From assembly GCF_002964785.1 (NCBI RefSeq), contig NZ_PQCC01000018.1, positions 1 to 64,000 of the forward strand: 64,000 nt of DNA, in the 5' to 3' direction. A model generated the notes under the pieces. The model had not been told where the DNA came from. It ran no database searches and saw nothing but the letters and a program-made list of their open reading frames with translations. The first letter of the stretch is position 1, and the number at the start of each line of letters is the position of its first letter. The stretch comes from Pseudoalteromonas sp. T1lg48 (GTDB lineage: Bacteria; Pseudomonadota; Gammaproteobacteria; Enterobacterales; Alteromonadaceae). Shown in pieces: positions 50,503-60,048 of the stretch. The translations under genes and the position numbers were made by a program.

Positions 50503-51951
50503 CTAATATTTAAAGCCAAAAGAAGTCTGCAAGCGGATGTTGTCGCCCTTGTCTCCCTGATAATTTTGCAACTTACCGTATTGCAGCTCTAACCCGAGGC
50601 GCGACATGATGGTGGGGTTGTAAATCAGGTTTACCGTACTGTAGAGACTGTTGTTAAAGGAGAAGGGATGCTGGGTAATGATGTTGTCGATATCCACATA
50701 GCTGATGCCAAGGGATGAGGTGTAGCTGTCGTTCCATTGTTTATCCAGATAGATAAAGCCAGCCGTGGCTCCGATGGCGGTCAATTCGCCATTACCGTCC
50801 AGGCCGGCATCGCTTCCGCCGGTGATATCGGCATAATAATGGCAGCAGGGATCGTTAAGGTAGCGGCCTATGCCTTTGCCGTTAGCCAATTGAAATTTGA
50901 GACTATGGCTGTAGTCCAGATCATAGGTGCCGCTGACATTGATACCCCAGCCCCATACCTTGTCTTCTTGCTGGGTGGTTTTATATCCCAAATAACGTAA
51001 TATCAGTGCTGTTTTAATATATCCCTGCTCAAATGGATAGGTATAGCTGGCGCTGGCATCGGGCCAGTCGTTTTGTTCGCTATAGTTCAGGGACGCCGGG
51101 TCGATATAAACCGGTAACGCAAGATCTGCATCTGAGCGCTCAATGCCCACCGTCCAGGAGCTACCGTTGCTTAAACTGCGGCGATAACGAATTTGCGGGT
51201 GGCGGGCAAACACCATGGCCGATGGGCCCCAATAATCGAGGATATTGGGAAAGGAGTTGATGTCCATAAAACCGCTAAAGGTCTGCCCAGCCCCCCAGTT
51301 GCCCAGCTCTCCCCAGAGGTGAGTGAGATTAAAATCAGCCTTGCCATCGGCATCGAACATATCAAATTCAAAACGTGTGGTCATATCGCCATGCTCGGTG
51401 GGGGTATGACTGCGAAAGGAGAGTTTAGATTGTCCAGCGCTAAGCAGGGTGTCATCGTCACTGGCGTTGCCTTCAAACAGAATTGAGGAGGTTTGGAAGG
51501 CGCCGCGGTTGACCATTTCACCATCGTTATAGATGGCATCGAGCCAGATTTGCCCACCAATTTGCAAGGTGGTTTCCGAGTCGCTCAGGAAAATGCTTTT
51601 TGGTGGTGTTTTAAAACGGTAGCTTGGGCGTTCGTACTCCTGATATAGACGGCCATTGATCTTACTTCTGGGCTCCTCGGTTTGGGTTTTGACCGTGGTG
51701 AGAGGGCGTTTTATTGCAGCGATTTCGGCGTCCTTAAGCTTAAGTTGTCGTTCAATCTCGGCATCCTTTTGTTTTAATTGCTGCTCTAATTCGGTAATGC
51801 GACGTTCCAGCGCGGCTAAGCGTTCTTCGACCGTGGCACCTTGTACCGGCGTGGCCAACATCATCAGAGTTAGGACCAGGCCAAAAATGGGGCCCTTGGT
51901 GGGGCTTTGTACTGTGGCGCCGCTGAGGCGTCGAGGGGGTATCACGGCCAT
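50503..51951 (-). CDS. DcaP-like trimeric outer-membrane porin
   Basis: A 482-residue outer-membrane protein. A signal peptide (about 15-40, ending VQGA), then a coiled coil (EERLAALERRITELEQQL and following Lys/Glu heptads, about 42-75), then a beta barrel that ends in the terminal Phe-type strand LQTSFGFKY. This layout is that of the DcaP porins, which take up dicarboxylates and other small anions. ATG at 51951 is preferred; a GTG six bases earlier overlaps the AGGAGT binding site. Only eight bases separate it from the DUF481 gene. Confidence 0.85.
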   Translation of the reverse strand: MAVIPPRRLSGATVQSPTKGPIFGLVLTLMMLATPVQGATVEERLAALERRITELEQQLKQKDAEIERQLKLKDAEIAAIKRPLTTVKTQTEEPRSKINGRLYQEYERPSYRFKTPPKSIFLSDSETTLQIGGQIWLDAIYNDGEMVNRGAFQTSSILFEGNASDDDTLLSAGQSKLSFRSHTPTEHGDMTTRFEFDMFDADGKADFNLTHLWGELGNWGAGQTFSGFMDINSFPNILDYWGPSAMVFARHPQIRYRRSLSNGSSWTVGIERSDADLALPVYIDPASLNYSEQNDWPDASASYTYPFEQGYIKTALILRYLGYKTTQQEDKVWGWGINVSGTYDLDYSHSLKFQLANGKGIGRYLNDPCCHYYADITGGSDAGLDGNGELTAIGATAGFIYLDKQWNDSYTSSLGISYVDIDNIITQHPFSFNNSLYSTVNLIYNPTIMSRLGLELQYGKLQNYQGDKGDNIRLQTSFGFKY

Positions 51952-51959
51952 ATTCACTC

Positions 51960-53048
51960 CTATAATTCGACGGCAAAGGTGACGATCATCTTGTAGTCGT
52001 CCTTTTTAGGTAAGCTGCCATCGGCATTGGCAATGGGAGATTGCAAATGATCCCAAAGTAGCGATATATCGAAATCGATATCACTGGTGATGTCTATAGA
52101 GGCACCGGCCAAGGCATGCTGGGCATTGCCGCCGGCGGCCTGTTCGGCAAAGGTAAAGCGGTAGTCAAAGTTTAAATCTATGTCAGACGTCAGTTCATAA
52201 TCCATATTCGATGCAAAATAAGCCGAGGTGGAGGAGTTGCTACTGGCCGCATCGGCGGCGACATTGGCAAACTGTGTTCGTTGATAGGCCGGACCCAGAC
52301 CAACATCCCACTCCCAGCGTTGATTATCAACCACGTAATAACCTACCCCGGCACCCAAGGTGTACTTATGGTCGATATTTTGAAACGGGTCGCGGTAGTA
52401 CTCGAAAAATACCGGACGAAAATACAGTGCCTTGGTATAAAACCAGTCAAAGGTGCCGTTGGCGCGTACGTTATTTTCCGTGACCTCTTCGTCATTACTG
52501 GTGCGTGCCGCTAGCGCGTTTATCAGCAGTCGATTGGTGGCGGTGCGCCGCTTAATATCGACACTGGCGGAGAGCTCTGTTTGCTCCGTATTTCCACGGC
52601 TGAGATTGGCGCCAATGCCCACCTTGGCATACCAGGCACCGCCGACATTGTTTGCGCTGGCGGCGATGGAAACCAAGTCTTTGGGCAAATAGGTTAGTTT
52701 ACGTTCGCCCACCTGGACATAGTCTGGGCCTATCAGTAAGGGTCCTTCGCTCACCGATCCATCATTAAAACGCACACTATGGGCCCTGCCGGATATCACC
52801 ATGTGCACATCTTCGCGGTCGATAAACAAGGTATCGAGTATGTCGCTATCAAACTCGATTTGTTTGTCGTACATGGCTTTGAACTCGCCCTTTAGCCACT
52901 CCCCTGAGCTCAGGCGTATCCAGTCATATTTATCTATGTCTTTGACAATGGCCTGGCGCTCTTCAATGAATAACGAAGGCTGTTGAGCATAAACTCCTGG
53001 CGCTAACAACAGAGCAAAAATAACCATAAACAGGGCGAAAAATGGCAT
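51960..53048 (-). CDS. DUF481 outer-membrane-type protein
   Basis: A 362-residue protein with a signal peptide (1-22, ending VYAQ). An N-terminal domain (about 25-120, WIRLSSGEWLKGEFKAMYD) resembles small beta domains that precede DUF481; residues 130-362 are a DUF481 barrel with alternating strands and final VTFAVEL. Function unknown. AAAGGAAG supports the ATG at 53048. It is the first gene of the operon with the porin and the exported glutaminase. Confidence 0.85.
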   Translation of the reverse strand: MPFFALFMVIFALLLAPGVYAQQPSLFIEERQAIVKDIDKYDWIRLSSGEWLKGEFKAMYDKQIEFDSDILDTLFIDREDVHMVISGRAHSVRFNDGSVSEGPLLIGPDYVQVGERKLTYLPKDLVSIAASANNVGGAWYAKVGIGANLSRGNTEQTELSASVDIKRRTATNRLLINALAARTSNDEEVTENNVRANGTFDWFYTKALYFRPVFFEYYRDPFQNIDHKYTLGAGVGYYVVDNQRWEWDVGLGPAYQRTQFANVAADAASSNSSTSAYFASNMDYELTSDIDLNFDYRFTFAEQAAGGNAQHALAGASIDITSDIDFDISLLWDHLQSPIANADGSLPKKDDYKMIVTFAVEL

Positions 53049-53185
53049 CGCGACTTCCTTTGCAACTCGGTTTTCAACGGGGGTGAATAAACGCAATTAA
53101 TTGCCTATTAATAATAGGTCAATCTGCCGAGGGTACAAACGGGTGCAACGTTAAGCTCGCATTCTTAGGCGCAAAGCCTGTTTTG

Positions 53186-54478
53186 TTAATAAGCGCTGCT
53201 GCTAAACAGGCGCTGGTGGGTTTTATAAGCATACTCATCGGTCATGCCGCTGAGATAATCGCACAACACCCGATAGGTGCTGGTACCGCTTTGTTCCGCC
53301 TGGCGATAAGCGATGGCGGTTGTTTCCGGTAATAGGCGCAGTGGGTCGCTGGCAAAGGCTTCAAACAACTCGATGATCAGCTTTTGACCGTTAAACTCGA
53401 TCTGCTGCATATGCGGGGCGCGAATAAGGCGCTTATAGATAAAGCCTTTAAGGCCATCCAGCAGCGCCTGATAACTCGGTGGCAAGGCCACCTGGTAGCT
53501 AAGAATATCGCAACTAAAATCCCCGTCGGTGGGCAACAGTCTGGCCTGGGTTATAAACAAATTAACTAATTCACCGATAATGTCCTTGCGCTGCGCCTCG
53601 CATTGGAAAAATAATCGTTGCGCCATATTGGCATCGCTCAACCAGGGGCAGTCGAGCTCAGCGAGGGCAGGCTCGGCATGAGATTGCCAATCGTGGATGG
53701 TGATCTGCTCGGTGGCAATGGCATCCTCTAAGTCATGAACCGCGTAGGCGATGTCGTCGGCAAGCTCCATGAGGGAGGCATCGACCGACTTATACAAGGT
53801 CTTGGCGCGGAAGCTATCCAGCGGCTGATGGCTTTGGAACAAGGTACGATCTGCGGCACTGAGGGGCGCAAAGATCCAGTCCACCAAATCGCTGTCGTCG
53901 CCATACAAACCTTTGGCAGGGCGCCATTCGTTGGCCTTGATATAGCGCTGCTGCGCCGGTTCCGATGGCTTGCTGTGCCATAAGGTATCGAGCATCGCCG
54001 GGTATTTGATAAAGCCCAGCAGGGTACGGCGGGTTAGGTTCATGCCATAGCCCTGGGTATAGGGTTCGAGCTTGGCGACAATCCGCAGGGTCTGCGCATT
54101 GCCTTCAAAACCACCGTGTTCACGCATCATATAATTAAGGGCAATTTCCCCGCCGTGGCCAAATGGCGGATGACCGATATCGTGTGCTAAACACAAGGTT
54201 TCCAACAGGGAGTCGTCGGGTAGGCATTTGACCTCGGGGTGCTGTCGGCCCAAATGGCGCAGCAGACCGCTGCCAATTTGAGCAACTTCTAAAGAGTGGG
54301 TAAGGCGGGTGCGGTGAAAGTCGTTGAGACCGATGCCCATGATCTGCGTTTTTGCCTGTAAGCGACGAAATGCAGCGGCATGAATGATACGTGAGCGATC
54401 CACTTGCCACGAAGAGCGATTATCATTGGGGCGGTGCTTATCTTCACCTGTGCGTCTTTGTTGCCAAATATCGGCCAT
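53186..54478 (-). CDS. dGTPase-family dNTP triphosphohydrolase (phage-defence type)
   Basis: A 430-residue HD-domain protein. The metal-binding set is visible as RTRLTHSLEVAQIG (His near 60), LAHDIGHPPFGHGGE (HD at about 102-103) and DDIAYAVHDLED near 220. It hydrolyses dGTP or other dNTPs to nucleoside and triphosphate. Relatives from Shewanella-like bacteria have been reported to protect against phages by depleting dNTPs, and the family is now often named for that role. Here it sits alone among housekeeping genes, with no other defence gene nearby, so defence is an inference. Confidence 0.88.
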   Translation of the reverse strand: MADIWQQRRTGEDKHRPNDNRSSWQVDRSRIIHAAAFRRLQAKTQIMGIGLNDFHRTRLTHSLEVAQIGSGLLRHLGRQHPEVKCLPDDSLLETLCLAHDIGHPPFGHGGEIALNYMMREHGGFEGNAQTLRIVAKLEPYTQGYGMNLTRRTLLGFIKYPAMLDTLWHSKPSEPAQQRYIKANEWRPAKGLYGDDSDLVDWIFAPLSAADRTLFQSHQPLDSFRAKTLYKSVDASLMELADDIAYAVHDLEDAIATEQITIHDWQSHAEPALAELDCPWLSDANMAQRLFFQCEAQRKDIIGELVNLFITQARLLPTDGDFSCDILSYQVALPPSYQALLDGLKGFIYKRLIRAPHMQQIEFNGQKLIIELFEAFASDPLRLLPETTAIAYRQAEQSGTSTYRVLCDYLSGMTDEYAYKTHQRLFSSSAY

Positions 54479-54591
54479 GCAATACTCGTCACCCTGAGTC
54501 TTATATACTCAGTGTAAACAATAAATAACTCATTGTCTTGTATGATGTTAGCGCTCAAGTAGTGATTATTTCGTATTTGCCTCTGTTAGGA

Positions 54592-54597
54592 TATAAT
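54592..54597 (+). promoter_or_regulatory. Candidate -10 element before bax
   Basis: A perfect TATAAT lies 42 bases before the bax start codon in the dgt/bax divergent gap. No good -35 hexamer is at the right distance. Confidence 0.4.
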
Positions 54598-54638
54598 GTG
54601 CCGTTTGTTTATCCAGACAGATGAATTCTAGAGGTGTC

Positions 54639-55457
54639 ATGATCAAAAAACTGGGACTCGTTTTATTCGCCATCGTATCCATTACCGGTCTTTTGTACCC
54701 CTTTATTTGGGGGCAGCAAGAGCAAGGTGCACAAGTCACAGACGCGACTCCTGAGCAGGTGGCTAAAAAGCCGGTGGTAGAGAAACCACGGCATAATGTG
54801 AAGCTACCGAACTTTGCACAAGTGACGGATATCAAAAAGAAAAAATCCCTGTTTTTTGACTTTATTCGTGGTCCGGTGGAAAAAGCAAACGGCCGAGTCA
54901 GGGAGCAGCGTGCGAGCTTAGAAATTGCCCTGATGATGGTGCAGTATCAGCAGGCCTTATCCACCACACAAGAGCAAAAGGTGGCAGACATCTTTGCCGA
55001 ATATGGCCTTGCGGATGAAGAAATCGGCGAACTGTCATTGCAACAGGCATTACGTCGCGTTGATGTGATCCCAAAAGAGCTGGTGATGATGCAGGCGGCC
55101 AATGAGTCGGCCTGGGGCACCTCGCGCTTTGCCCGTATCGGCTTAAACTTTTTTGGCCAATGGTGTTTTAGTGAAGGCTGTGGCCTGGTGCCCAAGCGCC
55201 GTAACCAGGGTGCTAAACATGAAGTGGCCGTGTATCAATCGGTACAAGAGGCGGTCGATGCGTATTTTTACAACATTAATACCCATAATGCTTATCGCGA
55301 GCTGCGCGACATTCGCGCCGAATTGCGCCAGGCACAACAACCCTTGAGTGCTAAAGCGCTGGCCTATGGGTTAATGTCCTACTCCGAACGCGGTGAAGCC
55401 TATATCGAAGAGCTGCACGCGATGATAGATCATAATGAGGCGTATTTTGATGATTAA
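54639..55457 (+). CDS. Bax-like glucosaminidase domain protein
   Basis: A 272-residue protein with an N-terminal membrane anchor or signal (about 4-22, LGLVLFAIVSITGLLYPF). The glucosaminidase domain (about 130-265) contains QAANESAWGTSRFARIGLNF and FFGQWCF, as in E. coli Bax, and is expected to cut peptidoglycan glycan strands. The ATG at 54639 is used because AGAGGTG precedes it. The DUF2987 gene starts eight bases before its end. Confidence 0.88.
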   Translation: MIKKLGLVLFAIVSITGLLYPFIWGQQEQGAQVTDATPEQVAKKPVVEKPRHNVKLPNFAQVTDIKKKKSLFFDFIRGPVEKANGRVREQRASLEIALMMVQYQQALSTTQEQKVADIFAEYGLADEEIGELSLQQALRRVDVIPKELVMMQAANESAWGTSRFARIGLNFFGQWCFSEGCGLVPKRRNQGAKHEVAVYQSVQEAVDAYFYNINTHNAYRELRDIRAELRQAQQPLSAKALAYGLMSYSERGEAYIEELHAMIDHNEAYFDD

Positions 55458-56100
55458 ATTGTCTTCCTGGTTATCCCCTTTATTAATTTTGTCGTTTGGC
55501 GCGGCCGCCGAGCCCGTAGTGATGTCTTACGACGGGTTTTATGACCGCATGGAAGTGGTGAACGAAGGCGAATATCAGTATGCGCAGGTAGGTTTCTATT
55601 TAAAAACCTATGCCGATGCCAAACCGTGCGATATTGCTGAGGGTGAAATCTTAACGGAAAAGCAAAGCTATGCCTTGACTTACAACGACCAAGGTCAGCT
55701 GTTTTTACCCTTTGATAAAGAGCTTGATACTCACAAGGCCATGGTGGTGGTAACGCCCGCTAGTGCCGGTGGTTGTCAGTTGAGCATGCAAATTGAAGCG
55801 AAAATGCCGCAACAGGGGATCACCGCAGGGCAGCTCTATCAGGTAAATGAAGAATTTGATGAGCTATTAGCAGATCTTTCCGGTTTCTTCGTCGGTACCC
55901 TGATGTCCTTCTTGTTACCAGAGCAGCAGGGCATTCAGCTGCACTTTAACGGCTCGGTACCGACCAATGTACCCTCCGATTGGCAGTGCGTTGACACCCG
56001 TTGTAAGGTCACTATCAAAAATAAGTGGCAAGACAGTGATACGGTATTGGTTGATGGCGGCAAACTGGTGCGCATCACTCCCTGGATTGATAAAGGTTAA
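55450..56100 (+). CDS. DUF2987 exported protein
   Basis: A 216-residue protein with a signal peptide (about 1-20, ending AAAEP) and the DUF2987 core (SYDGFYDRMEVVNEGEYQYA and following). Found in Shewanella- and Alteromonas-like bacteria; the function is unknown. The ATG at 55450 lies nine bases after GAGG and inside the last codons of the Bax gene, so the two are co-translated. Confidence 0.82.
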   Translation: MIKLSSWLSPLLILSFGAAAEPVVMSYDGFYDRMEVVNEGEYQYAQVGFYLKTYADAKPCDIAEGEILTEKQSYALTYNDQGQLFLPFDKELDTHKAMVVVTPASAGGCQLSMQIEAKMPQQGITAGQLYQVNEEFDELLADLSGFFVGTLMSFLLPEQQGIQLHFNGSVPTNVPSDWQCVDTRCKVTIKNKWQDSDTVLVDGGKLVRITPWIDKG

Positions 56101-56318
56101 TCTTTGACCATAGTGCCCGGTGCCGCCGGGCTACTGACCCACCCCATTTCAACCTTGATTGTCTGTACTACGGCAGACTAACAAAACTCTTCCTATTGCT
56201 CGCTGCAAAGTCCTGTCTCGCTTCTATACTTTCTACGAGTGTAATGACGGTGACCCGTTCATTTTGTATTATGCGAATGCCTCGATCGCCGTTAAAAGCA
56301 AGCAACGAGGAATATAAA

Positions 56319-57146
56319 ATGCAATACATATCCAAAATAGGAGCCATGCTGTTTGTGGTCACCTCAGGCGCAAGTATGCAGGGCTTGGCAACCGAACCCT
56401 GCGGTGATTTCGGAGAATGCCTGGCTCTGATTGAAATTAATGCCAGCGACGGAGACATAGGTTTCCACTTTTTATTCGACGGTGACGACCTTGAGTCGGC
56501 GCGGCTGACGGACCCAGATGGCGCCAAACTGTTCGAGTACAAAGTCGGGGGGTCATTGAAGGAACAAACCTTGACCGAAACCTTTGCCGAAAGCGCCGAA
56601 CCCTTGTGTTGGAATGATCCGGAAGCTGAAGAGGATGAAGAAATAGTCACACTAAGTGAGTTTCTAGAGCGCTGGCAACCCGGCATCTATATGGTCACGG
56701 GCAAAGGTGAAGAAGGAGAAAAAGCCGAGGGAGAGACCTTGCTTACCTATCACCTACCGGCCGCGCCCGCCAATGTTTCATATAATGGTGGAGTGATCAC
56801 CTGGGAGCCGGGTAATGATCTTGGTAAATGTGCGACCAGAGGCGAACTTGATGACTTAGTCAGTGATGGTAGCTTGCCTATGCACCCCGAATTTGTAGCC
56901 GTCGGTGCGTGGGAGGTCGTTATGGATACCGTTGTCGAGGATGGAGATCCCTTGGCGAAGATGAAATTCAGTGTTCGGGTGCCCGCATCGGCGTTTCAGG
57001 TTGCGGTCTCACAAGAGTTTTTGGATGCCTTGCCGGCAAATACGGAAATGAAAATTGAAGTGGGTGCCATAGGAGTCGACGGTAATGCCACCTTTACTGA
57101 AACCGGTGATATTTGTGTTAATGAAATTGAGGAGGGCTGCGAATAG
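56319..57146 (+). CDS. Secreted acidic protein of unknown function
   Basis: A 275-residue protein beginning with a signal peptide (about 1-25, MLFVVTSGASMQGLA, mature from TEPC). It is rich in Asp and Glu, with six Cys, which suggests disulfides. The stretch PAAPANVSYNGGVITWEPGN (about 150-170) resembles the start of a fibronectin type III domain. I recognise no family. AGGAATAT precedes the ATG. It is a single gene with its own terminator. Confidence 0.72.
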   Translation: MQYISKIGAMLFVVTSGASMQGLATEPCGDFGECLALIEINASDGDIGFHFLFDGDDLESARLTDPDGAKLFEYKVGGSLKEQTLTETFAESAEPLCWNDPEAEEDEEIVTLSEFLERWQPGIYMVTGKGEEGEKAEGETLLTYHLPAAPANVSYNGGVITWEPGNDLGKCATRGELDDLVSDGSLPMHPEFVAVGAWEVVMDTVVEDGDPLAKMKFSVRVPASAFQVAVSQEFLDALPANTEMKIEVGAIGVDGNATFTETGDICVNEIEEGCE

Positions 57147-57167
57147 GCTAGCCGCCTTGTATATATG

Positions 57168-57193
57168 AAAAAAGCGCTCATTAGCGCTTTTTT
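57168..57193. terminator. Bidirectional terminator between the secreted-protein gene and ttcA
   Basis: AAAAAAGCGCT and AGCGCTTTTTT pair around four bases. Confidence 0.92.
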
Positions 57194-57203
57194 CAGGGTG
57201 ACA

Positions 57204-58121
57204 TTAAGTCAGTTCAATAATCGCAGGGGTCGTATCGGCGACCTCATCTTCTTGGTCATAGCCTACGGGGATGACGGGTACCTCAGGTTTATCCATCGCC
57301 GTGTCACCGCCGTCGATCACCTCGCCGGTTTGTAAGTCGCTAAAGGCAAATAAATGAGTGTCGGCCAGGTGCGAAGGCACCACGTTTTGCATCGCGGTAA
57401 AGATGCTTTCGATGCGTCCCGGATGTTGTTTATGCCATTGCTGCAACATGGCTTTGATGTTTTGTCGTTGCAGATTTTCCTGCGAACCACACAGGTTACA
57501 AGGGATAATCGGGAACTCCTTATGCTCTGCATACTCGGCGATATCCACTTCCTTACAGTAAGCCAAGGGACGAATCACCATGTGCTGGCCGTCATCGCTC
57601 ATGAGTTTCGCCGGCATCCCTTTTAACTTGCCACCATAGAACATGTTCAGAAACATGGTTTCTATCATATCGTCACGGTGATGGCCCAGGGCAATCTTGG
57701 TGGCGCCCATTTCTTTGGCGGTGCGGTACAAAATGCCGCGGCGCAGACGTGAGCATAGCGAGCAGGTGGTTTTACCTTCGGGGATCTTGTCCTTAACGAT
57801 GGCGTAGGTGTCTTCCTCGACTATCTTGTATTCAATACCCAACTCATTAAGGTATCCAGGGAGAATATGTTCTGGGAAGCCGGGCTGCTTTTGATCTAGG
57901 TTTACGGCGAACAGCTCGAAGTTGACTGGTGCCGAACGTTGCAGGTTTTGCAGTATATCCAGCAGGGTGTAGCTGTCTTTACCACCAGACAAGCACACCA
58001 TGATGCGATCGCCTTCTTCAATCATATTAAAGTCGGCAATGGCCTGACCGGTATGGCGGCGTAAGCGCTTTTGCAGTTTGTTGAAATTGTATTGCGCTTT
58101 GGCTTGTGCTGAATGCGACAC
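57204..58121 (-). CDS. ttcA: tRNA 2-thiocytidine synthetase TtcA
   Basis: A 305-residue PP-loop enzyme that thiolates C32 of certain tRNAs with a 4Fe-4S cluster. The PP-loop [11 protein letters not shown], the cluster-binding pairs CSLC and CNLC, and [10 protein letters not shown] are present. A GTG start at 58121 is chosen: the frame continues upstream to 58187, but a sigma-70 promoter (58159-58187) overlaps that part so it cannot be translated from that promoter, and GAGG precedes the GTG by eight bases. The fnr-uspE-ttcA order is conserved in gammaproteobacteria. Confidence 0.93.
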   Translation of the reverse strand: MSHSAQAKAQYNFNKLQKRLRRHTGQAIADFNMIEEGDRIMVCLSGGKDSYTLLDILQNLQRSAPVNFELFAVNLDQKQPGFPEHILPGYLNELGIEYKIVEEDTYAIVKDKIPEGKTTCSLCSRLRRGILYRTAKEMGATKIALGHHRDDMIETMFLNMFYGGKLKGMPAKLMSDDGQHMVIRPLAYCKEVDIAEYAEHKEFPIIPCNLCGSQENLQRQNIKAMLQQWHKQHPGRIESIFTAMQNVVPSHLADTHLFAFSDLQTGEVIDGGDTAMDKPEVPVIPVGYDQEDEVADTTPAIIELT

Positions 58122-58158
58122 CTGGGCACCCTCGTTACGGCTAAAATCAAAGGCGCGT

Positions 58159-58187
58159 ATTATAGGCTGACGCACTCTAGGCATCAA
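58159..58187 (-). promoter_or_regulatory. Sigma-70 promoter of ttcA
   Basis: On the minus strand TTGATG (58187-58182) and a perfect TATAAT (58164-58159) are separated by 17 bases. Transcription should begin near 58152, about 30 bases before the GTG start of ttcA. Confidence 0.8.
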
Positions 58188-58191
58188 GAAA

Positions 58192-58217
58192 AAGGCAGCT
58201 GATGCTGCCTTTGGGTT
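58192..58217 (-). terminator. Terminator of uspE
   Basis: On the minus strand AAAGGCAGC and GCTGCCTTT pair around ATCA, then T. It separates uspE from ttcA, which has its own promoter. Confidence 0.88.
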
Positions 58218-58227
58218 TTGAAAAACG

Positions 58228-59151
58228 TTAATCTTCTAGGGGGCTGCGATAGCCGTCCGGCTTAAGCGCCAGTACATCGCAATCAAGGCTATCGATCACA
58301 TGCTCGGCGGTGTTACCCACGAGTGCAGCACTAAACCCGGTACGACCCACGGTACCAATGACCACCAATTCGCTGTCGAGTTTTTTCGCCAGGCGAGGCA
58401 GCACGTCTTCGGGCAGGCCTTCTTCCACATGTTGATGATGCTCGGCAATACCAAATTGCTTACCCAGCTCCCGGGTGGAATTTAGGTGGTGCTCTTTCAC
58501 CGTTTCATTATATTGAGACGGGTTAAACTCGGGGATTTCGATGGCAATATTGACCGGAGTTGCCGGGTAGGCATTGACCAGGTGCAGATCGCCCTGAGCG
58601 ATTTTGCTAATAAACTGGGCATCCTTAATAATGCGCTCGCTCAGTGCTTGATGCTCTTCATCATCACTGGATGCATTAACGGCCGCCAAAATAGCGCCGC
58701 CAACCAACCACTTATGATCCTTCACCAGCAACAACGGAGTGGGGCACTTACGAATAAGGTGCCAGTCGGTAGGGGTGAAAATCACCGATTTAAGAGCGTG
58801 ATGCTGATGGGTACCCTTGATCACCAAGTCATATTCATGCTCTAACACCTCACGAATAATGGCTTCAAAAGGACGGTTATGCCACACCACCTTGGTATCG
58901 AAGCTGATGTCCTCATGCTGTGCCGATAACGATTGTAGCCACTGCTGTTTATCGGCGATCACGGCTCTGCGCATGGCTTCACGCTCATCGCCGCTAAGCA
59001 TGGTGGTCATTTCATAAGAGAAATCGTAGATGGATAAGAAGGCGGTTATTTTTGCGCCGGTGTTGCGTGCTATTTCAGCGGCTCGAGATAAGCTCTGTTG
59101 TAGCTCGACGGAAGGGTCGACAACTGCGAGTATTCGTTTAATTTTGTCCAT
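58228..59151 (-). CDS. uspE: Universal stress protein E
   Basis: A 307-residue tandem Usp protein. Two Usp domains (about 3-145 and 152-303) are each recognisable by the start RILAVVDPS and the end motif; the second carries [23 protein letters not shown]. UspE acts in stress survival and cell aggregation. AAGGAGG lies seven bases before the ATG. It follows fnr, and two FNR-box-like sites lie in its promoter. Confidence 0.95.
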   Translation of the reverse strand: MDKIKRILAVVDPSVELQQSLSRAAEIARNTGAKITAFLSIYDFSYEMTTMLSGDEREAMRRAVIADKQQWLQSLSAQHEDISFDTKVVWHNRPFEAIIREVLEHEYDLVIKGTHQHHALKSVIFTPTDWHLIRKCPTPLLLVKDHKWLVGGAILAAVNASSDDEEHQALSERIIKDAQFISKIAQGDLHLVNAYPATPVNIAIEIPEFNPSQYNETVKEHHLNSTRELGKQFGIAEHHQHVEEGLPEDVLPRLAKKLDSELVVIGTVGRTGFSAALVGNTAEHVIDSLDCDVLALKPDGYRSPLED

Positions 59152-59197
59152 TATGCGCCTCCTTAATACCTAATTTTAAGAGTATTTCAATACATCT

Positions 59198-59211
59198 TTG
59201 AGTGTAATCGA
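59198..59211 (-). promoter_or_regulatory. FNR-box-like site, promoter-proximal, before uspE
   Basis: TCGAT-TACA-CTCAA on the minus strand, eight of ten matches to TTGAT-N4-ATCAA. A -10-like TAAAAT at 59178-59173 would put the transcription start near 59166, so the site centre lies near -40, the class II activation position. Confidence 0.6.
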
Positions 59212-59246
59212 AATCTCTGATATTTAAAGGCGCTAATGGACTTAGT

Positions 59247-59260
59247 TTGAGTCAGATCAA
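59247..59260 (-). promoter_or_regulatory. FNR-box-like site overlapping the fnr stop codon
   Basis: TTGAT-CTGA-CTCAA on the minus strand, nine of ten matches to the FNR consensus. Its centre is 49 bases upstream of the other site. It covers the end of fnr and lies about 100 bases before uspE. Confidence 0.65.
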
Positions 59261-60012
59261 CTGCTTGGCGTAGAAATCGCTGCGGCCTGAGCAAGTTGCT
59301 GATGATCGTTGATGGTAATAAATTTACCGTCGACGCTAATAAAACCACTTTTTTGGAAACGGCTGAGTAAACGGCTGATGGTTTCAACGGTTAAACCCAG
59401 GTAATTACCAATTTCACCTCGGGTCATGGTAAGGCGAAATTCACGGGCCGAGAAACCACGCTCGCTAAAGCGACGAGACAAGGTATGCAAAAACGACGCA
59501 AGGCGTTGCTCAGCGGTCTTTTTGTTCAGTAGCAGCAGCATCTCCTGATCGTAATTAATCTCGTTGCTCATCAGGCGCATGATCTGCTGGCGCAATTTTG
59601 GCAAGCGTCCGGCCAAATCATCGAGGGTTTCAAAGGGAATTTCACACACCATAGAGGTCTCCATGGCCTGGGCAAAGCTTTGGTGAGTAAAGGTATGAAT
59701 GCCATCGAAACCCACGAGATCTCCCGCAAGATGAAAACCAGTGATCTGCTCTTCACCTTGCTCGGAAAGGGTGAAGGACTTAAACGAGCCGCTGCGAACC
59801 GCGAAAATGGACTTTAGCTTAGTGCCGGACTCGAACAGGTAGTCGCCCTTGTGCAGTGGCTTTTTGCGCTCAATGATTTCATCAAGGCGGTCCATTTCTT
59901 CGCCATTTAAGCTAAAAGGAAGGCACAACTGTGAGATAGAGCAGTTGGTACAGCTAATGGTGCAATTCGATTTACCGGCGAATTTACCAGAAAGTTGTGT
60001 TTTTACGTCCAT
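59257..60012 (-). CDS. fnr: Oxygen-sensing transcription factor FNR (EtrA/Anr type)
   Basis: A 251-residue CRP/FNR regulator. N-terminal cluster cysteines Cys17, Cys21, Cys24 and Cys30 ([16 protein letters not shown]) and the central Cys in SMVCEIPFE match the 4Fe-4S ligands of FNR. The effector domain is followed by a helix-turn-helix with the FNR specificity pattern ([13 protein letters not shown], about 205-220). It activates anaerobic genes. ATG at 60012 has GGAA at good distance and gives the usual length. Nearby cco genes encode the cbb3 oxidase that FNR often controls. Confidence 0.96.
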   Translation of the reverse strand: MDVKTQLSGKFAGKSNCTISCTNCSISQLCLPFSLNGEEMDRLDEIIERKKPLHKGDYLFESGTKLKSIFAVRSGSFKSFTLSEQGEEQITGFHLAGDLVGFDGIHTFTHQSFAQAMETSMVCEIPFETLDDLAGRLPKLRQQIMRLMSNEINYDQEMLLLLNKKTAEQRLASFLHTLSRRFSERGFSAREFRLTMTRGEIGNYLGLTVETISRLLSRFQKSGFISVDGKFITINDHQQLAQAAAISTPSS

Positions 60013-60048
60013 TTTACATTCCAAGGTAAGCAAGAGATGAAGTTAAAT

